Shown piece by piece: positions 6,794 through 13,760 of a stretch of DNA of 17,310 bases (its first letter is position 1; each line of letters starts with the position of its first letter). Position numbers and translations under genes: made by a program. The DNA is from Nitrososphaeraceae archaeon (lineage in GTDB: Archaea > Thermoproteota > Nitrososphaeria > Nitrososphaerales > Nitrososphaeraceae): the NCBI GenBank assembly GCA_025937665.1, contig JAICQW010000018.1, positions 1-17,310 of the forward strand. The letters are read 5' to 3'. A model generated the notes under the pieces. It was not told the DNA's origin. It saw nothing but the letters and a program-made list of their open reading frames with translations, and searched no databases.

Positions 6794-7240
6794 TTATGGC
6801 CAAAGACGCTCACAGTCATTAGTCTGGGTATCGCCTTCTGATGCATTAAAGTGAATGATTTGATCATTGCCACGACCACATCGAAAAGAATCTTCCCCTG
6901 GAGAGCCATATAGAATATCATCACCTGAACCGCCTATCAGTTGATCATCGCCCGAGCCGCCATGTAAGCCATCGCTATCAGCACCACCGCTTAATTGATC
7001 ATCACCTCCAAGACCATACATCAAGTTACGCTCAGAATCTCCTTTCATATTATCATCTTCTTCTGTACCACTACATGTATCCAAAGAAGGACCGGCAGGA
7101 TCGCATGATATGACGGCTGCATTTACAATAGGAGGATTCAGGATTTTAAGAATAGATAATTGAATGAATAACGTACAAAAGAGAATTATTGTCAACGTCA
7201 GTACTTTTAACTTCTGCATAGAGTTCAACTTTCTGTTCAT
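6794..7240 (-). CDS. Secreted RTX-type calcium-binding repeat protein
   Basis: Residues 1-37 from the ATG at 7240 form a basic region, a long hydrophobic stretch and NPPIVNAA, a signal peptide or anchor. After a Cys-containing linker come six 9-residue repeats in register: YGLGGDDQL, SGGADSDGL, HGGSGDDQL, IGGSGDDIL, YGSPGEDSF, RCGRGNDQI. They follow GGxGxDxLx, the RTX nonapeptide that forms a calcium-loaded parallel beta-roll. The protein ends in NDCERLWP; paired cysteines suggest extracellular disulfides. No catalytic domain is present, so it may be a surface or adhesion component. A TTG at 7267 would add nine residues but does not improve the signal peptide. RTX repeats are best known from bacteria. 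Confidence 0.85.
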   Translation of the reverse strand: MNRKLNSMQKLKVLTLTIILFCTLFIQLSILKILNPPIVNAAVISCDPAGPSLDTCSGTEEDDNMKGDSERNLMYGLGGDDQLSGGADSDGLHGGSGDDQLIGGSGDDILYGSPGEDSFRCGRGNDQIIHFNASEGDTQTNDCERLWP

Positions 7241-7358
7241 CTGATTACTATGAAGAACTTGAACCAAGAAAATTAATTAAACTTACCCGGCTTTCTCTCA
7301 TCATTTTAAAACAAAAATTTTTTATGACATTAACCAATTATAATTATACGTCTCGACC

Positions 7359-7431
7359 CTGATGGGAGGACAACTTGCGCTCGGCATGATCGTACCTCGG
7401 CATGATTGTACCATTTCATACCTCCCATCAG
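7359..7431. repeat. 11-bp inverted repeat enclosing a tandem 16-mer
   Basis: CTGATGGGAGG (7359-7369) and CCTCCCATCAG (7421-7431) are perfect inverted copies around a 51-nt loop. The loop contains two adjacent 16-mers, CTCGGCATGATCGTAC and CTCGGCATGATTGTAC (7380-7411), differing at one base. No target-site duplication flanks the arms. It may be a structured RNA or a multi-site protein-binding element. Confidence 0.55.
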
Positions 7432-7470
7432 ATTTTAACCATTATTAATCAAGTTGGCGTACCTAGATAA

Positions 7471-7490
7471 TGAGGCTACATGAGGCTACA
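7471..7490. repeat. Tandem TGAGGCTACA pair
   Basis: Two perfect 10-mers are adjacent and are followed by TGACG. This is consistent with replication slippage or a doubled binding site. Confidence 0.5.
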
Positions 7491-7603
7491 TGACGTCTGA
7501 CTAAATCTGGATACAAAAAACATGAGCATGTTCCGATGGTTCTAGATGTCACAACGATTTGTGTCTCTGTCGGGGTATAGAACAACATTCTTGCAGTATA
7601 GCT

Positions 7604-7620
7604 CGGATCTCTAAGATCCG
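7604..7620. repeat. Perfect 7-bp hairpin
   Basis: CGGATCT and AGATCCG flank a CTA loop. About 11 bases later comes a T-rich stretch (GATTTTTCTATTT). It could be the terminator of an unseen upstream transcript on the plus strand. Confidence 0.35.
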
Positions 7621-7763
7621 GGATCGAACGATTTTTCTATTTATGGATTTTACTCCTTAATTAGATTTCAGCACGCTGAAAAAACCTTAGATGTAGCAAT
7701 GCTATCTAGTAAATCATTTTAGAAATCAGATGCTTGTAATAAACAAAGGCCACTCTGCGAAAA

Positions 7764-7790
7764 AAATATATAATGTAATAGCCATTACAT
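7764..7790 (+). promoter_or_regulatory. hsp20 TATA box and overlapping palindromic operator
   Basis: AAATATATAA (about 7764-7773) is a TATA box roughly 25 bases from the ATG at 7792. Immediately after it, ATGTAAT (7773-7779) and ATTACAT (7784-7790) form a perfect 7-bp inverted repeat with an AGCC spacer, ending one base before the start codon. A protein bound here would cover the transcription start, as heat-shock repressors of other archaea do. The regulator itself is not in the window. Confidence 0.6.
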
Positions 7791-7791
7791 A

Positions 7792-8337
7792 ATGTCAGGT
7801 GAATATGTCATGTGGAGAAATCCATTGAATCATACAAACCGGATTTTTGAAGAACTGGACAGGGAGTTTTCAGATGCTGAGCAGATGCTAGATCGCATGT
7901 TCCGCACAGTTAAGCAGCCAATGCACAATCTCGAAACATTTCCGTATTATTACGGATACCAAATAACAGTCGGTCCTGACGGAAAGCCGAGGATAAGGGA
8001 ATTTGGAAACGCAATACCAGGATCGAGGGGTCTGATGCAACAGAGTGCAGTACGTCAACCACTTGTCGATACCTCTTATGAGGAAAAAGACAACTCACTA
8101 ACTATAACAGCAGAAATGCCTGGAATAACAAAGCAAGACATCAAGCTTGAAGTTGCGGATGGGCTAGTAACAATCCACGCTGAAAAAGGCGACAAAAAGT
8201 ATCATACAGAAATACCCGTTGAGGATGAACTAGATCAGGATACAGCAAAGGCCACATATACAAACGGTATATTGGAATTGAAAATAAAGTCAAAGAGATC
8301 CCCAAAGCCTAAAGCAAGAGAAATAAAGATCGATTAG
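7792..8337 (+). CDS. hsp20: Small heat shock protein, Hsp20/alpha-crystallin family
   Basis: This is an ATP-independent holdase that keeps unfolding proteins refoldable. The N-terminal arm (residues 1-85) is long and contains YYYGYQITVGPDGKPRIREF, seen in archaeal members. The alpha-crystallin domain spans about 88-172, with PLVDTSYEEKDNSLTITAEM, MPGITKQDIKLEV and the signature ATYTNGILELKI. The C-terminal REIKID supplies an IxI motif used for oligomer assembly. At 181 aa it is within the family range. It is leaderless or nearly so, with a palindrome over its start site. It lies 34 bases upstream of cdc48 on the same strand; a T8 tract in the gap may partly terminate transcription. Confidence 0.95.
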   Translation: MSGEYVMWRNPLNHTNRIFEELDREFSDAEQMLDRMFRTVKQPMHNLETFPYYYGYQITVGPDGKPRIREFGNAIPGSRGLMQQSAVRQPLVDTSYEEKDNSLTITAEMPGITKQDIKLEVADGLVTIHAEKGDKKYHTEIPVEDELDQDTAKATYTNGILELKIKSKRSPKPKAREIKID

Positions 8338-8371
8338 AAATGTCCAGTACTTTTTTTTGAGCTGAATATAT

Positions 8372-10582
8372 GTGGACAGTAACAAAATTAGTGATATAAC
8401 TCTAAGAGTGGCGGAATCGGACCCTAAATTTGTCGGCAGAGGTATAGCACATGTAGATCCTGAGATAATAGAAGAGATGAATCTAAAGACTGGCGACGTG
8501 TTGCAAGTTGCAGGTAACAGAAGAAAGACCCATGTTCTGCTATGGTCAGGTCAGACTTCAGATACTGGTAGAAAAGTAATTAGAATAGACGGTTATACAA
8601 GAAATAATTTAGGCGTTGGTATAGACGACAATGTCAGCATAAAAAAAGTCACTCCTCCGAAATTAGAACAAATAGTATTATCTCCAACGGAGGACCTAAA
8701 TGTCGTTGGTCTGGAAGAATACTTGCCTGATTTATTAGAAGGTCGCGTAGTTACAAAAGGAGATATTATACCTGTTAACATGATGGGGCACAAGATAGGG
8801 TTTGTGGTAACCACAATAATTCCTACTAATGGAGCTGGCATAATCGCAACCAGTACAGACTTTGCGATTGGCTCTGTACCAAAAACCGGAAACAAAGCAA
8901 TTCCGAGGGTTAACTACGAGGATATAGGAGGACTGAGACATGAAATCCAAAAAGTCCGTGAGATGATAGAGCTTCCTATGCGTCACCCAGAAATTTTTGA
9001 CAGAATTGGAATAGAGGCACCCGGAGGGGTTCTATTATTTGGACCGCCTGGTACCGGAAAAACATTACTGGCCAAGGCCGTGGCTAACGAAACAAACGCA
9101 AACTTTTATTCAATCGGAGGACCGGAAATAATGAGTAAATTCTATGGTGAAAGCGAAGAACGACTGCGAGAAACCTTCAAGCAGGCACAGGAGAACGCTC
9201 CCAGCATTATATTTATTGATGAAATAGATTCGATAGCACCCAAGAGAGAGGAAGTGTCAGGTGATGTAGAAAAAAGAGTGGTATCACAGTTACTAACGAT
9301 CATGGACGGTCTTGAATCCCGAGGAAAAGTTGTCGTCATTGGCGCTACCAACAGGCCTGATGCGCTAGACCCTGCGTTGAGACGTCCTGGACGATTTGAT
9401 AGGGAAATCGAAATCGGAATCCCTGACCAGAAAGGGCGACAGGAAATACTGGAAATCCACACAAGAGGAATGCCTCTCACTGAAGAGGTCAAACTAAGCT
9501 CTATAGCAAAAGTAACACATGGTTTTGTAGGAGCAGACCTTGAAGCCGTCTGTAGGGAAGCAGCCATGAAATCTTTGAGAAATGTATTGCCAGAAATCAA
9601 TCTAGAAGAATCCAAAATTCCAGTAGAGACTCTAAATAAAATAAAAATAAAGTCGCAGGATTTTGAAACTGCATTAAAAGAAGTACAGCCTTCTGCCCTT
9701 AGAGAGGTATATGTTCAAAGTCCGAATGTCAAATGGACGGAAATTGGAGGGTTGGAATCGATAAAAGAAGAACTCAGAGAGGCTATTGAATGGCCATTGA
9801 AACATTCTGATCTATTTACTGAAGCAGACGTTGTTCCTCCAAAAGGGATACTTTTGTACGGGCCTCCTGGAACTGGTAAGACTTTGATTGCTAAAGCTGT
9901 TGCAACAAATTCCGATGCCAATTTTATCAGTATTAAAGGACCCGAGTTACTCTCAAAATGGGTCGGTGAATCAGAAAAAGGTATAAGAGAAGTATTTAGG
10001 AAGGCTCGGCAAGCTAGTCCATGCGTGGTCTTCTTTGATGAACTCGATTCAGTTGCACCGAGGAGGTCTTCGAGTGGCTCTGGCGATTCTCATGTTGGGG
10101 ACAGACTCGTAAGTCAGTTGCTTACTGAAATGGATGGCCTTCAAGACTTAAAGGGGGTGGTTGTAATTGGTGCAACAAATAGACCTGATATAATCGATGA
10201 AGCCTTGTTGAGACCTGGCAGATTTGATCGAATTTTGGAAATACCTTTACCTGACAACGATTCTATAGAAGAGATACTAAAGATACATATGGTTAGAAAG
10301 CCAATTGATAAATCCCTCGATCAGAACAAACTTGTGGAACTATGTAAAGGACTTTCAGGAGCAGATATTGCTGCTTTGGTAAATGCAGCAGCCTTGTCTG
10401 CAATTAAGGAACACGTCATAACCAATAGAAGTGAACACATTACAGAAAGGAAAGAGTTGCTGTATGCTGACGAAAGTCAGACAGTATCTCAAAAGGTGCC
10501 CCTGAATATTACAATGAAAAATTTTGAAGCTGCATTCAAGAAGATAAAGCCAAATCTTAAACATACAACCACAAAGACTTAA
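8372..10582 (+). CDS. cdc48: Cdc48/VAT-type AAA+ ATPase
   Basis: This hexameric double-ring unfoldase, the archaeal p97/VCP homologue, threads proteins through its pore for degradation or disassembly. The 736-aa length is typical. Domains: N-domain about 1-180 (starting with ITLRVAESDPKFVGRGIAH), D1 with Walker A GPPGTGKT (224-231), Walker B FIDE (281-284), pore KFYGES and Arg fingers in RRPGRFDR; D2 with Walker A GPPGTGKT (497-504), Walker B FFDE (554-557), pore KWVGES and LLRPGRFDR. The tail (TTTKT) lacks the HbYX motif used to dock on the proteasome. The start is GTG at 8372; the overlapping ATG at 8370 is out of frame. Three small zinc proteins follow closely and are probably co-transcribed. 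Confidence 0.97.
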   Translation: MDSNKISDITLRVAESDPKFVGRGIAHVDPEIIEEMNLKTGDVLQVAGNRRKTHVLLWSGQTSDTGRKVIRIDGYTRNNLGVGIDDNVSIKKVTPPKLEQIVLSPTEDLNVVGLEEYLPDLLEGRVVTKGDIIPVNMMGHKIGFVVTTIIPTNGAGIIATSTDFAIGSVPKTGNKAIPRVNYEDIGGLRHEIQKVREMIELPMRHPEIFDRIGIEAPGGVLLFGPPGTGKTLLAKAVANETNANFYSIGGPEIMSKFYGESEERLRETFKQAQENAPSIIFIDEIDSIAPKREEVSGDVEKRVVSQLLTIMDGLESRGKVVVIGATNRPDALDPALRRPGRFDREIEIGIPDQKGRQEILEIHTRGMPLTEEVKLSSIAKVTHGFVGADLEAVCREAAMKSLRNVLPEINLEESKIPVETLNKIKIKSQDFETALKEVQPSALREVYVQSPNVKWTEIGGLESIKEELREAIEWPLKHSDLFTEADVVPPKGILLYGPPGTGKTLIAKAVATNSDANFISIKGPELLSKWVGESEKGIREVFRKARQASPCVVFFDELDSVAPRRSSSGSGDSHVGDRLVSQLLTEMDGLQDLKGVVVIGATNRPDIIDEALLRPGRFDRILEIPLPDNDSIEEILKIHMVRKPIDKSLDQNKLVELCKGLSGADIAALVNAAALSAIKEHVITNRSEHITERKELLYADESQTVSQKVPLNITMKNFEAAFKKIKPNLKHTTTKT

Positions 10583-10595
10583 GAGGTAAATTGTT

Positions 10596-10802
10596 ATGTC
10601 CAAACGGTCGATGACTGACTTCTTGCAGGAGAGTCAAATAACAAAGACCATTCCTAGTAGGGTGGACTATAATTACTTTAATTACTGCTCTGTCTGTGAG
10701 CTAAAGTACCCAAAACAAATTTTTCGTTGTAAGGAATGCCGACAAAAAGTCAGGACCAAACCGTGGCACCGTTCAAAAATTGTACGATTTAAAAGAATAT
10801 GA
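10596..10802 (+). CDS. Zinc-ribbon protein 1 behind cdc48 (68 aa)
   Basis: The ATG lies 13 bases after the cdc48 stop, preceded by GAGGT at 10583-10587, a good ribosome-binding site. The N-terminal 28 residues are polar (SKRSMTDFLQESQITKTIPS). A ribbon follows with CSVC (Cys31, Cys34) and CKEC (Cys45, Cys48), then a basic tail with RTKPWHRSK. The RTKP motif after the second Cys pair is shared with the next gene, so the two are probably distant paralogues. The function is unknown. Its position suggests a Cdc48-linked adaptor or a nucleic-acid-binding protein; this is inference only. Confidence 0.8.
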   Translation: MSKRSMTDFLQESQITKTIPSRVDYNYFNYCSVCELKYPKQIFRCKECRQKVRTKPWHRSKIVRFKRI

Positions 10803-10819
10803 ATCTTGGATGAGCGTCA

Positions 10820-11032
10820 ATGATTTGCAGAGGAATATGTTACCAATACAAGGCTTCTCGGTCAACTGATAAATTTTATTATCTTAATGGACGCAAAAGA
10901 TGCACAGAATGTGAGGTATTTATAAACTGGAGTAAAATGTACTGCCCATGTTGTAAAGGCAAATTGCGTACGAAGCCAAGAAACATACGAGCAAGGAAAA
11001 AAAGAATATGGACGAAGTTAAACAGAAAATGA
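10820..11032 (+). CDS. MICRGIC-type zinc protein (70 aa)
   Basis: It begins MICRGICYQYKA (Cys3, Cys7), continues with RCTECEVFINW (Cys28, Cys31) and YCPCCKGKLRTKPRN (Cys42, Cys44, Cys45), and ends in a strongly basic tail. This layout matches a small protein family that I recognise as widespread and often multi-copy in thaumarchaea, with no assigned function. Two zinc-binding pairs plus a basic tail suggest nucleic-acid or ribosome association. It lies 17 bases behind the previous gene and overlaps the next through ATGA, so it is part of the same unit. Confidence 0.85.
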   Translation: MICRGICYQYKASRSTDKFYYLNGRKRCTECEVFINWSKMYCPCCKGKLRTKPRNIRARKKRIWTKLNRK

Positions 11033-11361
11033 CTAATCCTCCACCCTCCAAGCCAAGAACTATTAACACTCAGATATTCCAAAGATTAAAAATGTCAGGA
11101 GTAAAAGTCGGCCAAATAAATATGTGCGACAGTTGTACGAAAGACAAAAAAATATTTTTCATAGGCAAGCTTAAACAAGACAACAGACCAGAACGAACAA
11201 CATTCCTCTGTAATGACTGTTTTAACAATCAATGTTTCTGTACCATATGTTGGAAAAAAACGACCTATTCCTCTTATGAAAGACATTTGATAGATAAGCA
11301 TACAAATAAGCAAATGGCCAACCAACAACTCAATGAAAAAGTTCATTCCGATCATTTCTGA
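11029..11361 (+). CDS. Zinc-finger protein 3 behind cdc48 (110 aa)
   Basis: The best start is ATG 11029, which forms an ATGA overlap with the preceding stop. An in-frame ATG at 11008 would overlap that gene by 25 bases. Two zinc modules are visible: a ribbon with CDSC (Cys33, Cys36) and CNDC (Cys61, Cys64), then a C2H2-like finger with Cys71, Cys74, His86 and His91 (CTIC...HLIDKH). A C2H2 finger is uncommon in archaea and may bind DNA, RNA or protein. No other domain is present. It is the last gene of the cdc48 cluster; the thermosome gene beyond has its own promoter. Confidence 0.8.
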   Translation: MTNPPPSKPRTINTQIFQRLKMSGVKVGQINMCDSCTKDKKIFFIGKLKQDNRPERTTFLCNDCFNNQCFCTICWKKTTYSSYERHLIDKHTNKQMANQQLNEKVHSDHF

Positions 11362-11458
11362 TATATTTTCACTTTAGATGGATCTAATAACTAATAAGAG
11401 TTAAGGGCCAACAATCGCTATTTTCTGTGGTAACGTATATAGATTAGAACATAAAAAA

Positions 11459-11496
11459 AATATAAATATCGTTACCTATATTAATTAAATATAGGT
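11459..11496 (+). promoter_or_regulatory. Thermosome TATA box and palindromic operator
   Basis: AATATAAATAT (about 11459-11469) is the TATA box. ACCTATATT (11474-11482) and AATATAGGT (11488-11496) form a 9-bp inverted repeat around AATTA, covering the predicted transcription start near 11490. AGGTGA, at the end of the palindrome, doubles as a Shine-Dalgarno sequence 6 bases ahead of the ATG at 11505. The sequence differs from the hsp20 palindrome, so a different regulator is implied. Confidence 0.6.
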
Positions 11497-11504
11497 GAAA
11501 CTGT

Positions 11505-13157
11505 ATGTCGGTACAACAACAAATACCTTTAGTACTTTTAAGAGAGGGTACCACAGAGACAAAAGACAAGGATGCGCAGAGGAATAATATAACAGCAGCC
11601 AAATTGGTCGCAGAGATGGTACGTTCGAGTCTTGGCCCTAGAGGTATGGACAAGATGTTAGTTGATCCTCTTGGCGATGTTACCATTACCAATGATGGTG
11701 CGACCATTCTAAAGGAGATTGATGTCCAACATCCTGCTGCCAAGATGATGGTTGAAGTTTCAAAGTCAGTGGATAACGAAGTAGGGGACGGCACCACTTC
11801 ATCAGTCGTGATGGCCGGCTCTCTTTTGGAGAAAGCTGAAGAGCTCTTGGACAGAGAAGTGCATCCGAGTATCATTGTAGACGGGTATAAAAAATGTTCT
11901 TCAAAGGCTAACGAAATCTTACATGATATATCAACGACCGTGAATCCTGATGACAAAGAAATCTTAAATAAAATTTCAGAGACTTCTATGTCGTCTAAAA
12001 TGGTTTCGGCAAATTCAAAACAATTGTCACAAATAGTTGTGGAATCAATCCTGGCGGCTGCAGAACAAACTGAGGGGAAAATTAGGGTAGATATAGACAA
12101 CATAAAAGTGGATAAGAAACCTGGTGGTTCAATCAACAATACTTCATTGATAAGGGGGGTGATATTAGACAAGGAAGTGGTGCATGCCGGTATGCCTAAG
12201 CAAATAAATGAAGCCAGGATCGCTCTGATTAATTCGCCCTTGGAAATAGAGAAGACTGAATTTGATGCTAAAATTAGTATCAGCTCTCCCAACCAAATGA
12301 AATCATTTCTGGATGAAGAGAACAATCTTCTCAAAAATATGGTTGACAAGGTTGTTTCTACGGGGGCAAATGTAGTCATATGTCAAAAAGGCATTGATGA
12401 TATCGCTCAGCATTATCTTGCCAAGGCGGATATTTTAGCAGTTAGGAGAGCCAAGGAAAGTGACATGGCCAAGCTTGCAAGGGCCAGTGGAGCCAGGATT
12501 GTAACGAATATTGATGAACTGGCGGAAACCGATCTTGGTTATTCTAGGCTTGTTGAGGAAAGAAAGGTGGAGAACGATAAGTGGGTATTCATTGAACAGT
12601 GTAAGAATCCTAAAGCAGTATCGATACTAGTGCGAGGAGGATCTCAGAGAGTGGTAGATGAGGCAGAGAGATCTATACATGATGCATTAATGTGCGTTAA
12701 AGATGTAATAGAATATCCATATATAATAGTCGGAGGTGGAGCACCAGAAGCTACGCTTGCCCTCAAATTAAGAGAGTGGGCTGCATCGCTACCCGGGCGG
12801 GAACAATTGGCCGCAGAAAAGTTTGCTGATGCCTTGGAATCTATACCATTGACACTTGCAAGAAATGCTGGTATGGATGTTATCGACACCCAAGTACGTC
12901 TACGCTCTAAAACTTCAAGCGCACAAAAACCGAAATTCGGTATAGACGTCATAAACGGTCAGATAGCTGACATGACTTCAAGACACGTGTATGAACCATT
13001 AATCGTAAAGAAAACTGTATTAAATGCGGCGACAGAAACTGCGTCTATGATACTAAGGATCGATAACGTAATTGCTGCGTCCAATTCCAAAAATGCTCCA
13101 AATCCGGGTGGAATGCCACCGGGAGGAGCTATGCCAAGTGGTATGGGAGATTACTAA
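11505..13157 (+). CDS. ths: Thermosome subunit (group II chaperonin)
   Basis: This is a subunit of the double-ring ATP-driven folding chamber of archaea. The 550-aa length is standard. The equatorial ATP site is intact: LGPRGMDKML (43-52), TNDGATIL (62-69) and VGDGTTS (93-99) with the catalytic Asp95, plus IIVGGGAPE in the C-terminal equatorial half. The apical region (about 215-370) includes the helical protrusion that serves as the built-in lid. The tail is a Gly/Met-rich PGGMPPGGAMPSGMGDY, as is usual for the family. Thaumarchaea often have more than one subunit type; which one this is cannot be told here. It has its own promoter and operator and is followed by a tandem repeat and a hairpin. 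Confidence 0.97.
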   Translation: MSVQQQIPLVLLREGTTETKDKDAQRNNITAAKLVAEMVRSSLGPRGMDKMLVDPLGDVTITNDGATILKEIDVQHPAAKMMVEVSKSVDNEVGDGTTSSVVMAGSLLEKAEELLDREVHPSIIVDGYKKCSSKANEILHDISTTVNPDDKEILNKISETSMSSKMVSANSKQLSQIVVESILAAAEQTEGKIRVDIDNIKVDKKPGGSINNTSLIRGVILDKEVVHAGMPKQINEARIALINSPLEIEKTEFDAKISISSPNQMKSFLDEENNLLKNMVDKVVSTGANVVICQKGIDDIAQHYLAKADILAVRRAKESDMAKLARASGARIVTNIDELAETDLGYSRLVEERKVENDKWVFIEQCKNPKAVSILVRGGSQRVVDEAERSIHDALMCVKDVIEYPYIIVGGGAPEATLALKLREWAASLPGREQLAAEKFADALESIPLTLARNAGMDVIDTQVRLRSKTSSAQKPKFGIDVINGQIADMTSRHVYEPLIVKKTVLNAATETASMILRIDNVIAASNSKNAPNPGGMPPGGAMPSGMGDY

Positions 13158-13164
13158 AAGTTTA

Positions 13165-13237
13165 TCATTTTCTATTTTTATACTTGGATTATTGATGTAT
13201 TCATTTTCTATTTTTTATACTTGGATTATTGATGTAT
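13165..13237. repeat. Tandem duplication downstream of the thermosome gene
   Basis: A 36-nt unit (13165-13200) beginning TCATTTTCTATTTTT is repeated directly at 13201-13237, where one extra T makes it 37 nt. The second copy is followed by ATCATGG, hinting at a third start. The T-rich tracts could serve as doubled archaeal terminators. Confidence 0.85.
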
Positions 13238-13263
13238 ATCATGGAATAACTTTTGTCAACAGC

Positions 13264-13286
13264 TGACGCTCATTAGATCAGCGTTA
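13264..13286. terminator. Candidate hairpin between convergent genes
   Basis: TGACGCT and AGCGTTA pair over 7 positions (one G-U) around a 9-nt loop. The hairpin lies between the thermosome gene (plus) and the mutase fragment (minus) and may act for both. An alternative GCTGA/TCAGC pairing overlaps it. Confidence 0.35.
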
Positions 13287-13320
13287 CCTATGTTAAAGAT
13301 AAATAATCATTAGTGGTTAA

Positions 13321-13745
13321 TCACAAATCTCTGGGTCTTACCTGTGACTGTATAAATTCAATTATCTGATCCAATGTCGTGCCCGGTCCAAACTTGCCCT
13401 TTATACCTTGTCTTTCCAAAGTTCTTTTGTCCCTTTGTGGAATTATGCCTCCACCAATGACCATTATATTATTTGCTCTTTTTTTTCAAGTAAATGTTTT
13501 ACTTTTGGGAAAAGTTGTAGATGCGCCCCATTTAAGAGACTCAAAGCCACGACGTCGACGTCCTCTTCTATCGCTATGTTCACCACCTTTTCGGGAGTAC
13601 AAAAGAGACCCGAATAAATCACCTCCATACCCGCATCTCTCAACGCTCTACAAATGATGAGAGCATCGCGGTCATGTCCGTATAAGCCTAGTTTTGATAC
13701 CATAACTTTTATCGGCCTTTTAACCCGTTCTCTTTTTGCAGACAA
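13321..13745 (-). pseudogene. Methylmalonyl-CoA mutase, B12-binding subunit, frameshifted
   Basis: This domain carries adenosylcobalamin for the isomerisation of methylmalonyl-CoA and succinyl-CoA, a step of the thaumarchaeal 3HP/4HB carbon-fixation cycle. From a TTG at 13745 the frame reads PIKVMVSKLGLYGHDRDA, ALRDAGMEVIYSG, LSLLNGAH and FPKVKHLLEKK, then stops at 13464. The missing end (IMVIGGGIIPQ, KFGPGTTLDQIIEFIQ) continues in another frame to TGA at 13321; one extra A in the A8 run (T8 at 13479-13486 on the plus strand) would restore a 141-aa protein of normal size. The DxHxxG cobalamin motif reads YGHDRD: His24 is kept, but Asp is Tyr22 and Gly is Asp27. Decay is likely, but a sequencing error or slippage expression is possible. 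The upstream hypothetical gene ends 15 bases before it. Confidence 0.85.
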
Positions 13746-13760
13746 ATTTCAGTAGGGACT

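Larger units (their letters stand above)
7241..7791. other. Repeat-rich noncoding region upstream of hsp20
   Basis: No convincing gene was seen in this stretch of about 550 bases. It contains the probable promoter of the RTX gene on the minus strand (about 7271-7313), a TATA-like TTATAATTATAC (7338-7349), an 11-bp inverted repeat with internal tandem repeats (7359-7431), a tandem TGAGGCTACA pair (7471-7490), the palindrome AACATGAGCATGTT (7519-7532), a CGGATCT/AGATCCG hairpin (7604-7620), and the hsp20 promoter with its operator-like palindrome. Confidence 0.5.

Noticed and set aside
7359..7431. Miniature transposable element
   Set aside because: The arms are terminal-repeat-like, but flanking bases show no target-site duplication and no second copy is in the window.
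7601..7630. tRNA fragment or attachment site, suggested by GGATCGAAC resembling an inverted T-arm
   Set aside because: Flanking bases do not complete a 5-bp T-stem on either strand, and no acceptor or anticodon arm is present.
8349..8358. T8 tract between hsp20 and cdc48 as a full terminator
   Set aside because: No independent cdc48 promoter is evident in the 34-base gap, so at most partial termination with read-through is likely.
9142..9615. Minus-strand open frame inside cdc48, and a similar one at 14831-15301 inside htrA
   Set aside because: Both mirror conserved coding sequence of well-supported genes and have no motif or promoter of their own.
11444..12379. Long open frame on the minus strand (311 codons)
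   Set aside because: It is antisense to the thermosome gene, whose motifs are intact; composition is Ser/Leu-rich shadow translation with no domain.
13379..13657. Plus-strand frames opposite the mutase fragment
   Set aside because: They are shadows of the minus-strand B12 domain, which is recognisable across the frameshift.
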